A stretch of DNA of 64,000 bases from Subtercola boreus (GCF_003399635.1 NZ_NBXB01000011.1:186001-250000), one strand, 5' to 3'; counted from the first letter of the stretch, positions 26,930-36,123 are shown. Notes: generated from the letters alone by a model not told the origin. A program made the numbers and translations.

Positions 26930-28314
26930 TCAGCGGAGCGCGCGCGGGGGAGGCCCGAGAGGCAGCGGATCGAGCTTCACCTTCGTGGCCAGCAGCGCCA
27001 GCAGCAGGAAGTTGCCCTCCAGGAGCAGACGGCTCTCGGTGAGGCTCTGGATGACCAGGGCCGTGAGCAGCAGCAGCGGCAGCAGCGAGATGGCCTGGAA
27101 GGGCGTCGGCGCTCCGACAACGGGCGACGGCGGATCCACGGCCATCCACCAGGAACGCACGGTCGTGGCGGCGATCAGGCAGCCGAACACGAACAGGCCG
27201 ACGACGCCGAGTTGCAGGAAGATGTCGATCCACGCGTTGTGCGCCTGGAGGTACACCGTGCCGTCCTGCACGATCAGGTTCTTGAAGGGCTCGACCCAGG
27301 GCGCCCAATAGCTGATCCAGCCCCAGCCGCCCCACGGATGCTGCCACGCCAGATCGACGACCGTGTCCCAGATCGCGAGCCGGCCGGTGAGGTTGTCGCT
27401 TCGGCCGATCAGGGGGAAGAAGACGTCGGCCAGGCGGATGCTCAGAACGGCGAGGATCACCACCCCGGCGATTCCGAACGGGTAGACGACCAGCCGTCTC
27501 TCGACCGGCACCCGGCGGATGAGGAGGGCCACCACCAGCACGAAACCGACGGCGATCGTCGCCATCAGCACGGTCGCCGACCGGGTCAGCCCGTGTTCGA
27601 GCAGGGCGAGCGCGATCCAGACGGCCGAGGACACCGGTCGCCTGGTCTTCTCCACCCACTCGATCGCGAAGACGATCAGGGCGAGCAGCACGAGGAAGGC
27701 GAGCAGATTGCGGTTGCCCACGATGCCCTGGATGGGGCCGCCCCTAGCAGCGAGGAGGTGCTCCACTGAAAATCGGGTGGCACTCCCTGGCCGCCGGAGA
27801 TCAGCCAGATGGCGCCGACCGGGTGCCCGACGAAGACGGCCACGAACAGCTCGAAGACGATCGAGAGGCCGAGCAGCCACCGGAGAGCCGTGCCGAGGGC
27901 CCGGAGGATCTCGAGCCAGGAGAGCGTGACGGCGATGAAGACCCCCGCCACGGCCGTCACGAGCTGCGCCGTGGCACCCAGGGCGGTCGCGCCGGTGTAC
28001 TGCGACCAGACGATGCTCACCGCACAGAGCACGAGGAAGGCGGCGAGCGGCTTGGAGTACCGTATCCACGGAACAGCGCGGCCACGGGTCGTCCGCACCA
28101 GCACGACACCGCTCGCCACGGAGAGCCCGACGACGAGCACGATGAACGCCGGCCAGCCGAGCAGGCTCTGCCAGGCATCCGCTCCCAGCGCGGTGAAGAG
28201 CACGAAGCCCGCGAGTCGGATGCGGCCGACCGGAGAGGGTGCCGGGTCGACGACGACCGGCACCCGGTGGGTGGGCACTCCCTGCAGGGGATCGGTTCGG
28301 GGCGTCGAGGTCAT
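26930..28314 (-). pseudogene. O-antigen-ligase-family membrane protein, broken by one frameshift
   Basis: Two frames carry one protein: codons 28314 to about 27745 read MTSTPRTDPL... through about five TM helices, and from about 27741 the shifted frame continues with GGPIQGIVGNRNLLAF and the rest, including the WaaL-type motif HNAWIDIFLQLGVVG. One extra base in the G run at 27741-27744 (C on the plus strand) restores a 461-residue protein, since 1385 + 1 bases divide by three. WaaL/O-antigen-polymerase enzymes join polyprenyl-linked glycan to an acceptor outside the membrane. The break may be a true mutation, a slippage-based switch or a sequencing error in the homopolymer. Confidence 0.8.
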
Positions 28315-28357
28315 CAGGCCCCAAGGTTAGCCAGCGACCTCCCGGCAAACTCCTGAG

Positions 28358-28376
28358 AAAGGGGCCTTACGGCCCC
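28358..28376 (-). terminator. Intrinsic terminator after the acyl-CoA dehydrogenase gene
   Basis: On the minus strand GGGGCC-GTAA-GGCCCC is followed by TTTCTC. It lies 40 bases past the stop of the dehydrogenase gene and before the O-antigen-ligase-type gene, so it separates the two transcripts. Confidence 0.75.
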
Positions 28377-28415
28377 AATCGTTATCAGGCCGTCACCCAG
28401 GCCCGGGCCCGAGCG

Positions 28416-29615
28416 TCACACGAAGGCGGCGAACCCGGTGATCTTCCGGCCGACGATCAACGTGTTCATCTCGCGCGTGCCCTCGTAGGAGTAGAGCGCC
28501 TCCGCGTCGGCGAAATGGCGGGCCACGTCGTACTCGAGCACGATGCCGTTGCCGCCGAGGGCTTCACGGCACCACGCCACCGTCTCCCGCATGCGCGACG
28601 TGGCATATGCCTTGGCCAGCGCCGAATGCTCGTCGCGCTGGGTGCCGGCATCCAGCATCTTCGACACCTGCACGACCATGCCGAGGCTCGCCGTGATGTT
28701 GCCGAGGCTCTTCACGAGCAGGTCCTGCACGAGCTGGTGCGATCCGATCGGCTTGCCGAACTGCACCCGCTGCTTGGTGTAGCGCACGGCAGCGTCGTAC
28801 GCGCCGATCGAGTTGCCGACCGCGGCCCAGGCCACCTCCGCGCGGGTCAGCCGCAGCACGGCCGCCGTGTCGCGGAAGCTGTTGCCGTTCTGCAGCCGCA
28901 TCGACTCGGGCACCCGCACGTTCTCCAGGGTGATGTCGGCGTTCTGCACGATGCGGAGCGACTGCTTGCCCTCGATCTTCGTGGCGGTGTAGCCGGGTGT
29001 ATCGGTCTTGACGATGAAGCCCTTCACCTGGCCGTCTTCGGCCGACTTCGCCCAGATGATCGTGATGTCGCTGAAGGTGGCGTTGCCGATCCAGCGCTTC
29101 GAGCCGTTCAGGATCCAGTCGCCCGTCGCCTCGTCGCGCGTCGCGACCGTTCGGAGTCCCTGGGCCGAGTCGGAGCCCGAGTCGGGCTCGGTCAGCCCGA
29201 ACGCTCCGACGACGTCGCCCTTCGCCATCTGCGGCAGCCATTCGGCCTTCTGCTCCTCGGAGCCGGCGACGCTGATCGAGCCCATGGCGAGCCCGTTGTG
29301 CACGCCCACGTGGGTGGCGACCGACGCGTCGATGCGCGCCAGCTCGAGGGCGACGAAACCGCGGAAGACGGCGGAGTTCTCGAACGTCTTCGTCTCTTTC
29401 CACGCGAACTCGTAGAGCCCGAGCTCGGCGAGCCGCTTGATGACCTGGTGCGGGAACTCCGCCTTCTCCCAGAGGTCGTTCACGATCGGCTTGACCTCGG
29501 CCTCGAGATACTCGCGGAGGGCCGCGAGCCGCTCCTTCTCCTCGTCGCTGAGGGCGTCGGAGTAGCCGAAGAAGTCGCTGGCCAGAGGCTCGAAAGTCAT
29601 CGTGTGATCATCCAT
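28416..29615 (-). CDS. Acyl-CoA dehydrogenase, glutaryl-CoA dehydrogenase-like
   Basis: A 399-residue FAD enzyme that oxidises an acyl-CoA. Family motifs are GAFGLTEPDSGSD (FAD/substrate loop), GSKRWIGNA, QFGKPIGSHQLVQ, CREALGGNGI and YEGTREMN near the C-terminus, whose Glu is the usual catalytic base position in this subgroup. The pattern is closest to glutaryl-CoA and short-chain dehydrogenases, but substrate cannot be fixed. The ATG at 29615 lies 8 bases after a TACGAT box; a second ATG five codons on is possible. It has no clear link to the glycan genes on the left or manA on the right, and has its own terminator. Confidence 0.88.
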   Translation of the reverse strand: MDDHTMTFEPLASDFFGYSDALSDEEKERLAALREYLEAEVKPIVNDLWEKAEFPHQVIKRLAELGLYEFAWKETKTFENSAVFRGFVALELARIDASVATHVGVHNGLAMGSISVAGSEEQKAEWLPQMAKGDVVGAFGLTEPDSGSDSAQGLRTVATRDEATGDWILNGSKRWIGNATFSDITIIWAKSAEDGQVKGFIVKTDTPGYTATKIEGKQSLRIVQNADITLENVRVPESMRLQNGNSFRDTAAVLRLTRAEVAWAAVGNSIGAYDAAVRYTKQRVQFGKPIGSHQLVQDLLVKSLGNITASLGMVVQVSKMLDAGTQRDEHSALAKAYATSRMRETVAWCREALGGNGIVLEYDVARHFADAEALYSYEGTREMNTLIVGRKITGFAAFV

Positions 29616-29623
29616 TCGTGTTC

Positions 29624-29629
29624 ATCGTA
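29624..29629 (-). promoter_or_regulatory. -10 box TACGAT of the acyl-CoA dehydrogenase gene
   Basis: TACGAT on the minus strand, 8 bases before the ATG at 29615, without a Shine-Dalgarno in between. Confidence 0.35.
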
Positions 29630-29734
29630 CAGAGTCCACTTCACCGTGGAATCAGCCGCCAGCCTACGTCGGAGCCCGGCACCGTCAAACCCAGTTGGTA
29701 GTTTGGTCCAACACCTGAGTCGGAAGGCCACGCC

Positions 29735-31006
29735 ATGTTCGTCCCCATCTCCAACACCCCCCGCGACTATGCCTGGGGCTCGGCGAGTGCGATCAGCGAC
29801 CTCCTGGGCACCAGGCCGACGGGCCGACCCGAGGCCGAGCTCTGGCTCGGTGCGCATCCGTCGTCGCCGAGTGTGATCGACGAGCCCGCCCTCGCCGGCG
29901 GGGCCACGAACCTGGCCGAGTGGATCGCGAACGACCCGCACGGGTCATCCGGAGCCCACGGCCAGCTGCCCTACTTGCTGAAGATCCTCGCCGCCGGTGG
30001 GCCGCTCTCGCTCCAGGCGCACCCGACCCTGGCGCGCGCCAAGGAGGGTTTCGCCCGCGAGAACGCTGCCAGAGTGCCCCTCGACGCGCCGAACCGCAAC
30101 TACAAAGATCCGCTGCACAAGCCCGAGGTCATCTACGCGCTGAGTGACACGTTCGAGGCGCTCTGCGGCTTTCGTTCGCTCGGCGAGATCCGCGCCATCG
30201 TCGCTGAGCTGCAGGCAGCGGATGCCGCGTCGGTCGTTCCCGAACCCGAACTGCTCGGCGCGCTCGTCTCTCGCCTCGGCGGTGACACGGCCGAGGCGCT
30301 CGAGACCAGCGTGGAATGGCTGCTGTCGGGCAGCGGTGAGGTGGCGGCGCTCGTCGACCACGTGACCGCGCTGGCCGGGAGTCTTCGGAGCGAGGCGTTC
30401 GGCCCGGCGTTCTCGACCGTGCGGGAGCTCGCTCTGGACTACCCGGGCGACCCCGGCGTCGTGCTGTCCCTGCTGCTGAACCGCGTCACGCTGGCGCGGG
30501 GCGAGGCGTTGTTCCTGCCGGCCGGCAACATCCACGCCTACCTCAAGGGGCTCGGGGTGGAGCTGATGGCGGCCTCGGACAACGTGCTCCGCGGCGGGCT
30601 GACGCCCAAGTACATCGACGTTCCCGAGCTGCTCGGAGTGCTTCAGTTCGAGTCTCTCCCCGTGCCCTACCTCCGGCCAGGGCATCCGTCGGCCGGTGTC
30701 GAGGAGTTCCAGCCCGACGTGACCGACTTCGTGCTCGTGCGGGTCGCGCTCGGCGTGCAGGCCTCTGCCGCGAGCACGGCGGCCGGGGGGGACCCTGCTC
30801 CGGATGGCCGTCCCGCGCCCTCCCGCTACCTGCCGCTCGGCCCGGCCATCGTGATCGCGACCGCCGGGAGCGTCACTGTGTCGTCGGCCGGCGTAAGCGT
30901 CGACGTCGCCCGCGGCTCGGCGTTCTACATCACCCCCGACGAGGGCGAACTCACGTTCACCGGCTCGGGCGAGCTGTTCCTCGCGGCCCCCGGCGCCCGC
31001 GCCTAG
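29735..31006 (+). CDS. manA: Mannose-6-phosphate isomerase, class I
   Basis: Interconverts fructose-6-phosphate and mannose-6-phosphate, feeding GDP-mannose. The 423-residue protein keeps the zinc ligands of type I PMI: Gln94 and His96 in LQAHP, Glu131 in HKPE and His267 in GNIHAY, with the following GLGVELMAASDNVLRGGLTPK block. ATG 29735 is preceded by GGAAGG at 7 bases, and a possible TAGTTT -10 lies at 29697-29702. Placed between the glycan cluster, whose gmd uses GDP-mannose, and whiB2, as in other actinobacteria where manA and whiB2 are near. The last 26 bases of the gene recur just after its stop. Confidence 0.95.
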   Translation: MFVPISNTPRDYAWGSASAISDLLGTRPTGRPEAELWLGAHPSSPSVIDEPALAGGATNLAEWIANDPHGSSGAHGQLPYLLKILAAGGPLSLQAHPTLARAKEGFARENAARVPLDAPNRNYKDPLHKPEVIYALSDTFEALCGFRSLGEIRAIVAELQAADAASVVPEPELLGALVSRLGGDTAEALETSVEWLLSGSGEVAALVDHVTALAGSLRSEAFGPAFSTVRELALDYPGDPGVVLSLLLNRVTLARGEALFLPAGNIHAYLKGLGVELMAASDNVLRGGLTPKYIDVPELLGVLQFESLPVPYLRPGHPSAGVEEFQPDVTDFVLVRVALGVQASAASTAAGGDPAPDGRPAPSRYLPLGPAIVIATAGSVTVSSAGVSVDVARGSAFYITPDEGELTFTGSGELFLAAPGARA

Positions 31007-31083
31007 CTGTTCCTCGCGGCCCCCGGCGCCGCCCTCGCCCCCCGGCGCCGCCCCCAGCGCCGCCCTCGCCCCCCGGCGCCGCC
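30972..31083 (+). repeat. Tandem direct repeats at the 3' end of manA
   Basis: A 26-base segment of the manA 3' end (30972-30997) is repeated at 31005-31030, straddling the stop codon. Directly after, a 27-base GC-rich unit (31026-31052) recurs at 31057-31083. The area is nearly pure G+C and looks like slippage-driven duplication; no coding function is seen downstream of the stop. Confidence 0.8.
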
Positions 31084-31171
31084 ACCGCGCGCGTGCCGTT
31101 TTCAGGCAGGGCGCGGCGGCATCCACCATTCCGACACGGCCTCGCCCCTGACCTGAATTGCGGCACTCAGG

Positions 31172-31258
31172 CCGGCGGGCGGCGGGCAGGCAGTCGGCAG
31201 GCGGGCGGCAGGCGGGCGGCAGGCGCGGGTCACGCGGCGCGGGGCACGGGTCACGCTT
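31172..31258. repeat. GC-only simple repeat (GGCAGGCGGGC units)
   Basis: Short tandem units GGCAGGCGGGC and GCGGGTCACGC-like units lie between manA and the convergent glxA-type gene. No ORF of significance and no clear terminator hairpin. Confidence 0.6.
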
Positions 31259-31259
31259 G

Positions 31260-32222
31260 TCAGGCGGGTTGGCGCGCGAGCTGCCCGAAGGTTCGCCGGT
31301 AGGCCGCGGGGGTGGTCTGCAGCACCTTCACGAAGTGGTGCCGCATGACGGCGGCCGATCCGAAACCGGTCTCGGCGGCGACCCGGTCGAGGCCGAGGTC
31401 CGACTCTTCGAGCAGCAGTTGGGCCCGCAGGAGGCGCTGCCGGTTCAGCCACGCCGCCGGAGTGGTGCCGAGGTCTGCCCGGAACCGCCGGGCGAAGGTG
31501 CGGGGGGACATGAGGGCCCGACGCGCGAGCTCCTCCACCGGCAGCTCCTGGTCGAGGTTGTCGATCATCCACTCGGTCACGGCCGCGAAGGAGTCGCTCC
31601 GCACGGGCGGCAGGGGTGCGGCGATGTACTGGGACTGGCCGCCGGAGCGCTGCGGGGGCACGACCATCCGCCGGGCCACGACATTGGCGCTCGCGGCACC
31701 GAGCTCGGTGCGCACGAGATGCAGGCACGCGTCGATGCCCGCGGCGGTGCCGGCTCCCGTGATGACACGGCGGTCCTCGACGAAGAGCACGTCGGGGTCG
31801 ACAGCGGTGCCGGGGTATTCCCGCGCCAGGCGCTCGGCGTGCATCCAGTGCGTCGTCACGGCCCGACCCTCGAGGATGCCCGCCGCGGCCAGCACGAAGG
31901 CACCGCTGCAGACGCTCAGGATCCACGCGCCGCGCGCCTCTGCCTCCTGCAGCACCCGCACGACCTCGGGGTGCACCGGATCGCCGATCGCGTGCGCCGC
32001 GACCGCGATCAGGTCTGCATCGGCGCAGCACTCGAGCCCCTCGGAGATGACCATGTCGTAGCCCAGGCTGGTGGGAACGGGGCCGGGTTCGGGGGTCGCG
32101 ATGTGGAAGTCGAAGCTCGGGCCACCCATGTCGCTGCGGTCGATGCCGAACACCTCGCACACGACGCCGAACTCGAACGGGGCGACGTGCGGCAGCGCGA
32201 GGAGCACGATCTTCTGGAGCAT
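31260..32222 (-). CDS. GlxA-type transcriptional regulator (DJ-1/PfpI domain plus AraC HTH)
   Basis: A 320-residue regulator. Residues 1-180 form a DJ-1/PfpI (class I amidotransferase-like) domain with the nucleophile-elbow cysteine in SVCSGAFVL (Cys105); residues about 205-315 form an AraC/XylS double HTH ending TPAAYRRTFGQ. Members often activate catabolic genes after sensing a small ligand; the ligand is not known here. The ATG follows a TAAGCT box by 6 bases, implying a leaderless mRNA. It is divergent from whiB2 and convergent with manA; no obvious target operon adjoins it. Confidence 0.9.
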   Translation of the reverse strand: MLQKIVLLALPHVAPFEFGVVCEVFGIDRSDMGGPSFDFHIATPEPGPVPTSLGYDMVISEGLECCADADLIAVAAHAIGDPVHPEVVRVLQEAEARGAWILSVCSGAFVLAAAGILEGRAVTTHWMHAERLAREYPGTAVDPDVLFVEDRRVITGAGTAAGIDACLHLVRTELGAASANVVARRMVVPPQRSGGQSQYIAAPLPPVRSDSFAAVTEWMIDNLDQELPVEELARRALMSPRTFARRFRADLGTTPAAWLNRQRLLRAQLLLEESDLGLDRVAAETGFGSAAVMRHHFVKVLQTTPAAYRRTFGQLARQPA

Positions 32223-32228
32223 GATGGC

Positions 32229-32234
32229 AGCTTA
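32229..32234 (-). promoter_or_regulatory. -10 box TAAGCT of the glxA-type gene
   Basis: TAAGCT on the minus strand, exactly 6 bases before the ATG at 32222, with no Shine-Dalgarno: a leaderless arrangement. Confidence 0.5.
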
Positions 32235-32356
32235 TCGACACCTGAGCAGATCGTGCCACTCCGTCTGTTCAGTTGCCGGCTGACGCCCGAAGTGGGGCCA
32301 GACACGCTGGGCGCGGCGAACCTTTAATCCACAGTTGAGGGTTTACGATCTGCGAC

Positions 32357-32385
32357 TTGACGTGAGCGAACTACACCGGTGTAAT
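32357..32385 (+). promoter_or_regulatory. whiB2 promoter (TTGACG-17-TGTAAT)
   Basis: A near-consensus sigma-70 promoter: -35 TTGACG at 32357-32362, 17-base spacer, -10 TGTAAT at 32380-32385. Transcription from about 32392 leaves a leader of roughly 56 bases containing AAGGAGA before the whiB2 ATG. Confidence 0.65.
32372..32383. promoter_or_regulatory. Perfect 12-bp palindrome over the whiB2 -10 box
   Basis: TACACCGGTGTA is a perfect dyad that overlaps the spacer and the first bases of the -10 element, an ideal place for a repressor. The cognate factor is unknown; it contains GTGTA/TACAC half-sites. Confidence 0.5.
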
Positions 32386-32447
32386 TATGGCTAGGGGTTT
32401 TCGGCAAGACCCGGCAGGTCGGGGTCTGTCAGAAAGGAGAGCGTGAT

Positions 32448-32879
32448 ATGTCGCAAGCAGAGTTCCGCTCAGAACAGACCAGCAGCGCGCCAGCGGGCAG
32501 CGCACCGGCCAACGATGCCTCCGCGGCGCCGTTCGGCTCGGCGCAGTTCCACCCGCTGAGGCGACCGAGCGGGGTGCCCGACGACTGGTTCGTCGACCCG
32601 GTCCTCCTCGGTGTTCCCGGCGTGCGGCAGGTCGATGACAATCCCTACGTCGACGACAACCCCCTGGCATGGCAGACCGACTCGCTCTGCGCGCAGACCG
32701 ATCCCGAGGCCTTCTTTCCGGAGAAGGGTGGATCGACCAGAGACGCCAAACGCATCTGCCAGACCTGCGAGGTCAAGTCGCAGTGCCTTGAATACGCGCT
32801 GCAGAACGACGAACGCTTCGGAATCTGGGGTGGCCTCTCCGAGCGTGAGCGGCGGAAGCTCCGCAAGCAGGCCGGCTAG
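32448..32879 (+). CDS. whiB2: WhiB-family Fe-S transcription factor, WhiB2/WhmD type
   Basis: A 143-residue regulator controlling cell division or septation in relatives (established for WhmD/WhiB2). Four cluster-binding cysteines, Cys81, Cys104, Cys107 and Cys113, follow the C-x22-C-x2-C-x5-C pattern, then GIWGGL (125-130) and a basic tail (RERRKLRKQ) for DNA binding. The first 75 residues are an acidic, disordered-looking extension, longer than in M. tuberculosis WhiB2. ATG 32448 has GGAGA upstream. Its own promoter and palindrome lie upstream; the large GT2 gene follows from its own box. Confidence 0.92.
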   Translation: MSQAEFRSEQTSSAPAGSAPANDASAAPFGSAQFHPLRRPSGVPDDWFVDPVLLGVPGVRQVDDNPYVDDNPLAWQTDSLCAQTDPEAFFPEKGGSTRDAKRICQTCEVKSQCLEYALQNDERFGIWGGLSERERRKLRKQAG

Positions 32880-32999
32880 CAGAACAGCTGGTGCGAGGCC
32901 CACCGTACGCCTCCCAGCCAACCAGCAGGGCCTGCACAGGCTCGGGGCCTATTTTCGGGGCGCGCCGGTCAGGCAACGGGCCAGAGTCACGCCCATCCC

Positions 33000-33005
33000 T
33001 AGTGT
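33000..33005 (+). promoter_or_regulatory. -10 box TAGTGT of the giant GT2 gene
   Basis: TAGTGT ends 7 bases before the ATG at 33013, again a leaderless arrangement. Confidence 0.45.
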
Positions 33006-33012
33006 CTAAGGG

Positions 33013-36000
33013 ATGCAAGCCCGAGTCACTGCCATTCTTGTCGCCCACAACGGGGCCGACCGGCTTCCGCGCACCCTGGATGCGCTGAGAGGCCAGACCC
33101 GGCAGCCCGATTCTCTGGTGGTCGTGGATGTCGCATCGAACGACGACTCGGCAGCCCTGCTCACGGCGATGCAGCCGAACGGCTTCCTCTCCTCCTCCAC
33201 CCGCCTGTCCTTCGGAACCGCCATTTCGCATGCGCTCGGCGTGGTCAGCCCGCCGCAGTCGGAAGACGAGTGGCTCTGGCTGCTCGCACACGACAGTGCT
33301 CCCGCTCCGGATGCCCTCGCCGCCCTTCTGGGGGCGGTCGAGGTGAATCCCTCCGTCGCCGCGGCGGGCCCGAAGCAGATGGAGTGGGACAACCCCTCGT
33401 TCATTGCCGGGTTCGGTGAGTCCATCACCCGCTACGGTGCCAGCGTGCAACTCGTCGAACGCGAACTCGACCAGGGCCAGCACGACCGGATGAGCGACGT
33501 TCTCGGCGTCGGAGCCGCCGGTCTGCTGGTGCGGCACAGTGTCTGGAACGAGCTCGGCGGGTTCGACCCTGCACTGCCGACCGCCGACAACGCCCTCGAC
33601 TTCTCGATCCGCGTGCGTCTCGCGGGTCACCGCGTGATCACGGTGCCCGACGCGCGCGTCTCGACGAGCGGCGACGGTTACAGCGGTCCCGGAACCTCCG
33701 CCAGGGGTGGTGAGCGCCGTCACCGCCAGGCCGTCCGCCGCGCGGCCCAGCTGCACCGCCGGCTCGTCTATGCACCGGCGTTCGCGGTGCTGTTCCACTG
33801 GCTGAGCCTCGTGCCGCTCGCCGTGGCCCGCACGTTCTTCCAGGTGCTCCGCAAGCAACCGGGTGCGGTCGCCGGTGAGTTCGCAGCGGCCTTCCGCACA
33901 GCGTTCAGCGGCCGGGTCGGTGAAGCCCGGCGCAGGATCCGTTCCACCCGCAAGGTGGGCTGGAGTGCCATCAACCCCCTGCGGATCGCCAGCGCCGAAG
34001 TGCGCCGTCGCAACGCGCTCCTGCGGGAACTCGCGCTCTCTCGAGCGCGGGGTGCCCGCGGTGCCCACGAGGAGCTCCAGTTCTTCACCGGCGGCGGCGC
34101 CGCGATCGTGGTCGCAGCCGCGGTTGTCAGTGCCGTGCTGTTCTTCCCGCTGTTCCGGGCGCAGGCGCTCGTCGGCGGGGCGTTCCTGCCGCTCTCCGGC
34201 ACCCCCGGCGGGCTCTGGGCGAACATCGGCTACGGCTGGCGTGATCTCGGCCTCGGCTTCGTGGGAGCATCCGATCCCCTTACCTACCTCCTCTCGATCT
34301 TCGGGTCGATCACGTTCTGGTCGCCCTCGATCGCCCTGGTCGTGCTGTATGTCCTCGCACTGCCCCTGGCCGCGTTGGCGGCATGGTTCTGCGCGGCGAA
34401 ACTGACCACCCGGCAGGGCCTCCGGGTGTTCGCGGCGATCCTCTGGACCATCGCACCGCCCTTCCTCGCCTCACTCGACGCCGGTGCGCTCGGCGCGATC
34501 CTTGCCCATCTGCTTCTGCCCTGGCTGATTCTGGCCGCACTCTCGGCAGCCCGTTCCTGGTCGGCGTCGGCGATCGCCTCGCTCCTCTTCGCGGCGACCG
34601 TGGCCGCGGCGCCGTCGCTCTGGCCCGCGCTCCTCGTTCTCTGGCTCGGTGCGGTGCTGTTCTCGCGGCGCGCCGTCGCGCGGTACATCGGCATCCCGAT
34701 CCCGGCCCTCGTGCTCGTGGTTCCGCTGGCCGCCGAGCAGTTCATGCGCGGTACGCCCCTCGCCTTCTTCGCGGATCCCGGCACCCCGGCGGCCCACGGA
34801 TCGGTGAGCCTCCTCGACCTGTTGATCGGCCTGCCGGAGTCCGGCATCGGCGGTTGGTCGGACATCGGATCGACCGTGGGCATCGATGCCCCGACCGTCG
34901 AACTCGTGGCCGCCATCCTGTTGCTCCCGCTCGCGCTGATCGCTCTCGTCGCCCTCTTCCTGCCGCGACCCGGGCGTGCGGTCGTCGGCGTGGCGATCGC
35001 GATCGTCGGATTCGCGACCGCATTCGCGTCGACGCTGATCACGGTGGCGTCGAACGGCCAGGATTCCATCTCGGTCTGGCCCGCCCCCGGGCAGAGCCTC
35101 TACTGGCTCGGAATCGTCGGCGCCGCCGTGGCCGGGCTCTCGACGTTCACGCGCCTCGCGAGCATCCCCTCCGTCATCGCCGCCTTGGCCATCGCGGTGC
35201 TCGCGGTGCCTCTCGCCACCTCGATGCTCTTCGGTACGAGTTCGGTGCGGGCCTCGACGGGTGACGCCCTGCCGGCCTTCGTGACGGCGGAGGCGGCGGG
35301 CAATCTCCGCGTGGGCACGCTCGTGCTCACCCCGCTCGCCTCGGGAGCCCTGGCCGCGGCCGTCGTGCACGGAAGAGGTTCGACGCTCGACGCACAGTCG
35401 ACGCTCGACTCCACGCGCACCGGCCTGAGCGCCAGCGAATCGCAGCTCGCCGATCTCGTCGGCAACCTCGCCTCGCGAAGCGGCACCGACGCCAGCGTCG
35501 AACTCGCCCGCCTCGGGGTCGAGTTCATCGTGCTGTCGCCGGCCACAGGCACCGTCTCCGCAGACGGCGCGGCGGCATCCCCGACCGCGGATGCCGCGGC
35601 TGTCGTCGTGCGTGCCGCGAGCTCCTTCGACGCCAACGCCTCACTCACCCCGATCGGGCAGACCTTCGCCGGTGAACTCTGGCAGATCACCGGCACCCCT
35701 GGGTTCTCAGCCCTGCCGGCCCCGGAGCCCACGAACACCGGCACCTCAACGGGGCTCCTGATCCTGATCGTGCAGGCGATCGTCTTCGGCCTGGTGCTGC
35801 TGTTGGCACTGCCCGCGGGGCGCCTCGAGGCCCACGGCCCGCGCGCCGTCACGGCGGTCGACGATGTGCCCGAACCGGTGTTCATCGACGAGGAGGAGCT
35901 CGGGCGGGTCGAAGCCGAGCGGGCCGAAGCCGAGCGGGCCGAAGCCGAGCGGGTCCGGCGCGACGACGAGCTCGTGCTGGCGTCGGGACAGGCCGCACCG

Positions 36001-36123
36001 GATGAGTCGGCCGCCGCTTCATCGCCCGCCGCATCCTCGACCGCCGCACCGTCCGCGGTTCCGCCGCCGCCGTCCTCGCCGTCCAGCCCCTCAACTTCTT
36101 CGGAGGTGAACCGTGGCGAGTAA
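33013..36123 (+). CDS. Giant membrane-bound GT2 glycosyltransferase (whiB2-linked)
   Basis: A 1036-residue fusion. Residues 1-270 are a GT2 domain (VTAILVAHNGADRLPRTLDAL; WLLAHDSAPAPDAL in the DxD region; later GGFDPALPTADNALDFSIR). Residues about 350-790 contain 12 or more TM helices, followed by an extracytoplasmic domain and a last TM near 915. The cytoplasmic tail (about 960-1036) has a 15-base DNA repeat coding AERAE units and an Ala/Ser/Pro end. In many actinobacteria such a protein sits between whiB2 and DUF5719, suggesting an old role in envelope glycan assembly; the product is unknown. The next gene starts inside its last codons with its own GGAGGT. Confidence 0.85.
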   Translation: MQARVTAILVAHNGADRLPRTLDALRGQTRQPDSLVVVDVASNDDSAALLTAMQPNGFLSSSTRLSFGTAISHALGVVSPPQSEDEWLWLLAHDSAPAPDALAALLGAVEVNPSVAAAGPKQMEWDNPSFIAGFGESITRYGASVQLVERELDQGQHDRMSDVLGVGAAGLLVRHSVWNELGGFDPALPTADNALDFSIRVRLAGHRVITVPDARVSTSGDGYSGPGTSARGGERRHRQAVRRAAQLHRRLVYAPAFAVLFHWLSLVPLAVARTFFQVLRKQPGAVAGEFAAAFRTAFSGRVGEARRRIRSTRKVGWSAINPLRIASAEVRRRNALLRELALSRARGARGAHEELQFFTGGGAAIVVAAAVVSAVLFFPLFRAQALVGGAFLPLSGTPGGLWANIGYGWRDLGLGFVGASDPLTYLLSIFGSITFWSPSIALVVLYVLALPLAALAAWFCAAKLTTRQGLRVFAAILWTIAPPFLASLDAGALGAILAHLLLPWLILAALSAARSWSASAIASLLFAATVAAAPSLWPALLVLWLGAVLFSRRAVARYIGIPIPALVLVVPLAAEQFMRGTPLAFFADPGTPAAHGSVSLLDLLIGLPESGIGGWSDIGSTVGIDAPTVELVAAILLLPLALIALVALFLPRPGRAVVGVAIAIVGFATAFASTLITVASNGQDSISVWPAPGQSLYWLGIVGAAVAGLSTFTRLASIPSVIAALAIAVLAVPLATSMLFGTSSVRASTGDALPAFVTAEAAGNLRVGTLVLTPLASGALAAAVVHGRGSTLDAQSTLDSTRTGLSASESQLADLVGNLASRSGTDASVELARLGVEFIVLSPATGTVSADGAAASPTADAAAVVVRAASSFDANASLTPIGQTFAGELWQITGTPGFSALPAPEPTNTGTSTGLLILIVQAIVFGLVLLLALPAGRLEAHGPRAVTAVDDVPEPVFIDEEELGRVEAERAEAERAEAERVRRDDELVLASGQAAPDESAAASSPAASSTAAPSAVPPPPSSPSSPSTSSEVNRGE
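35911..35955 (+). repeat. 15-bp tandem repeat GAAGCCGAGCGGGCC in the GT2 tail
   Basis: Three tandem copies code EAERA units in the cytoplasmic C-terminal tail, giving a charged helix. Copy number could vary between strains. Confidence 0.7.
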
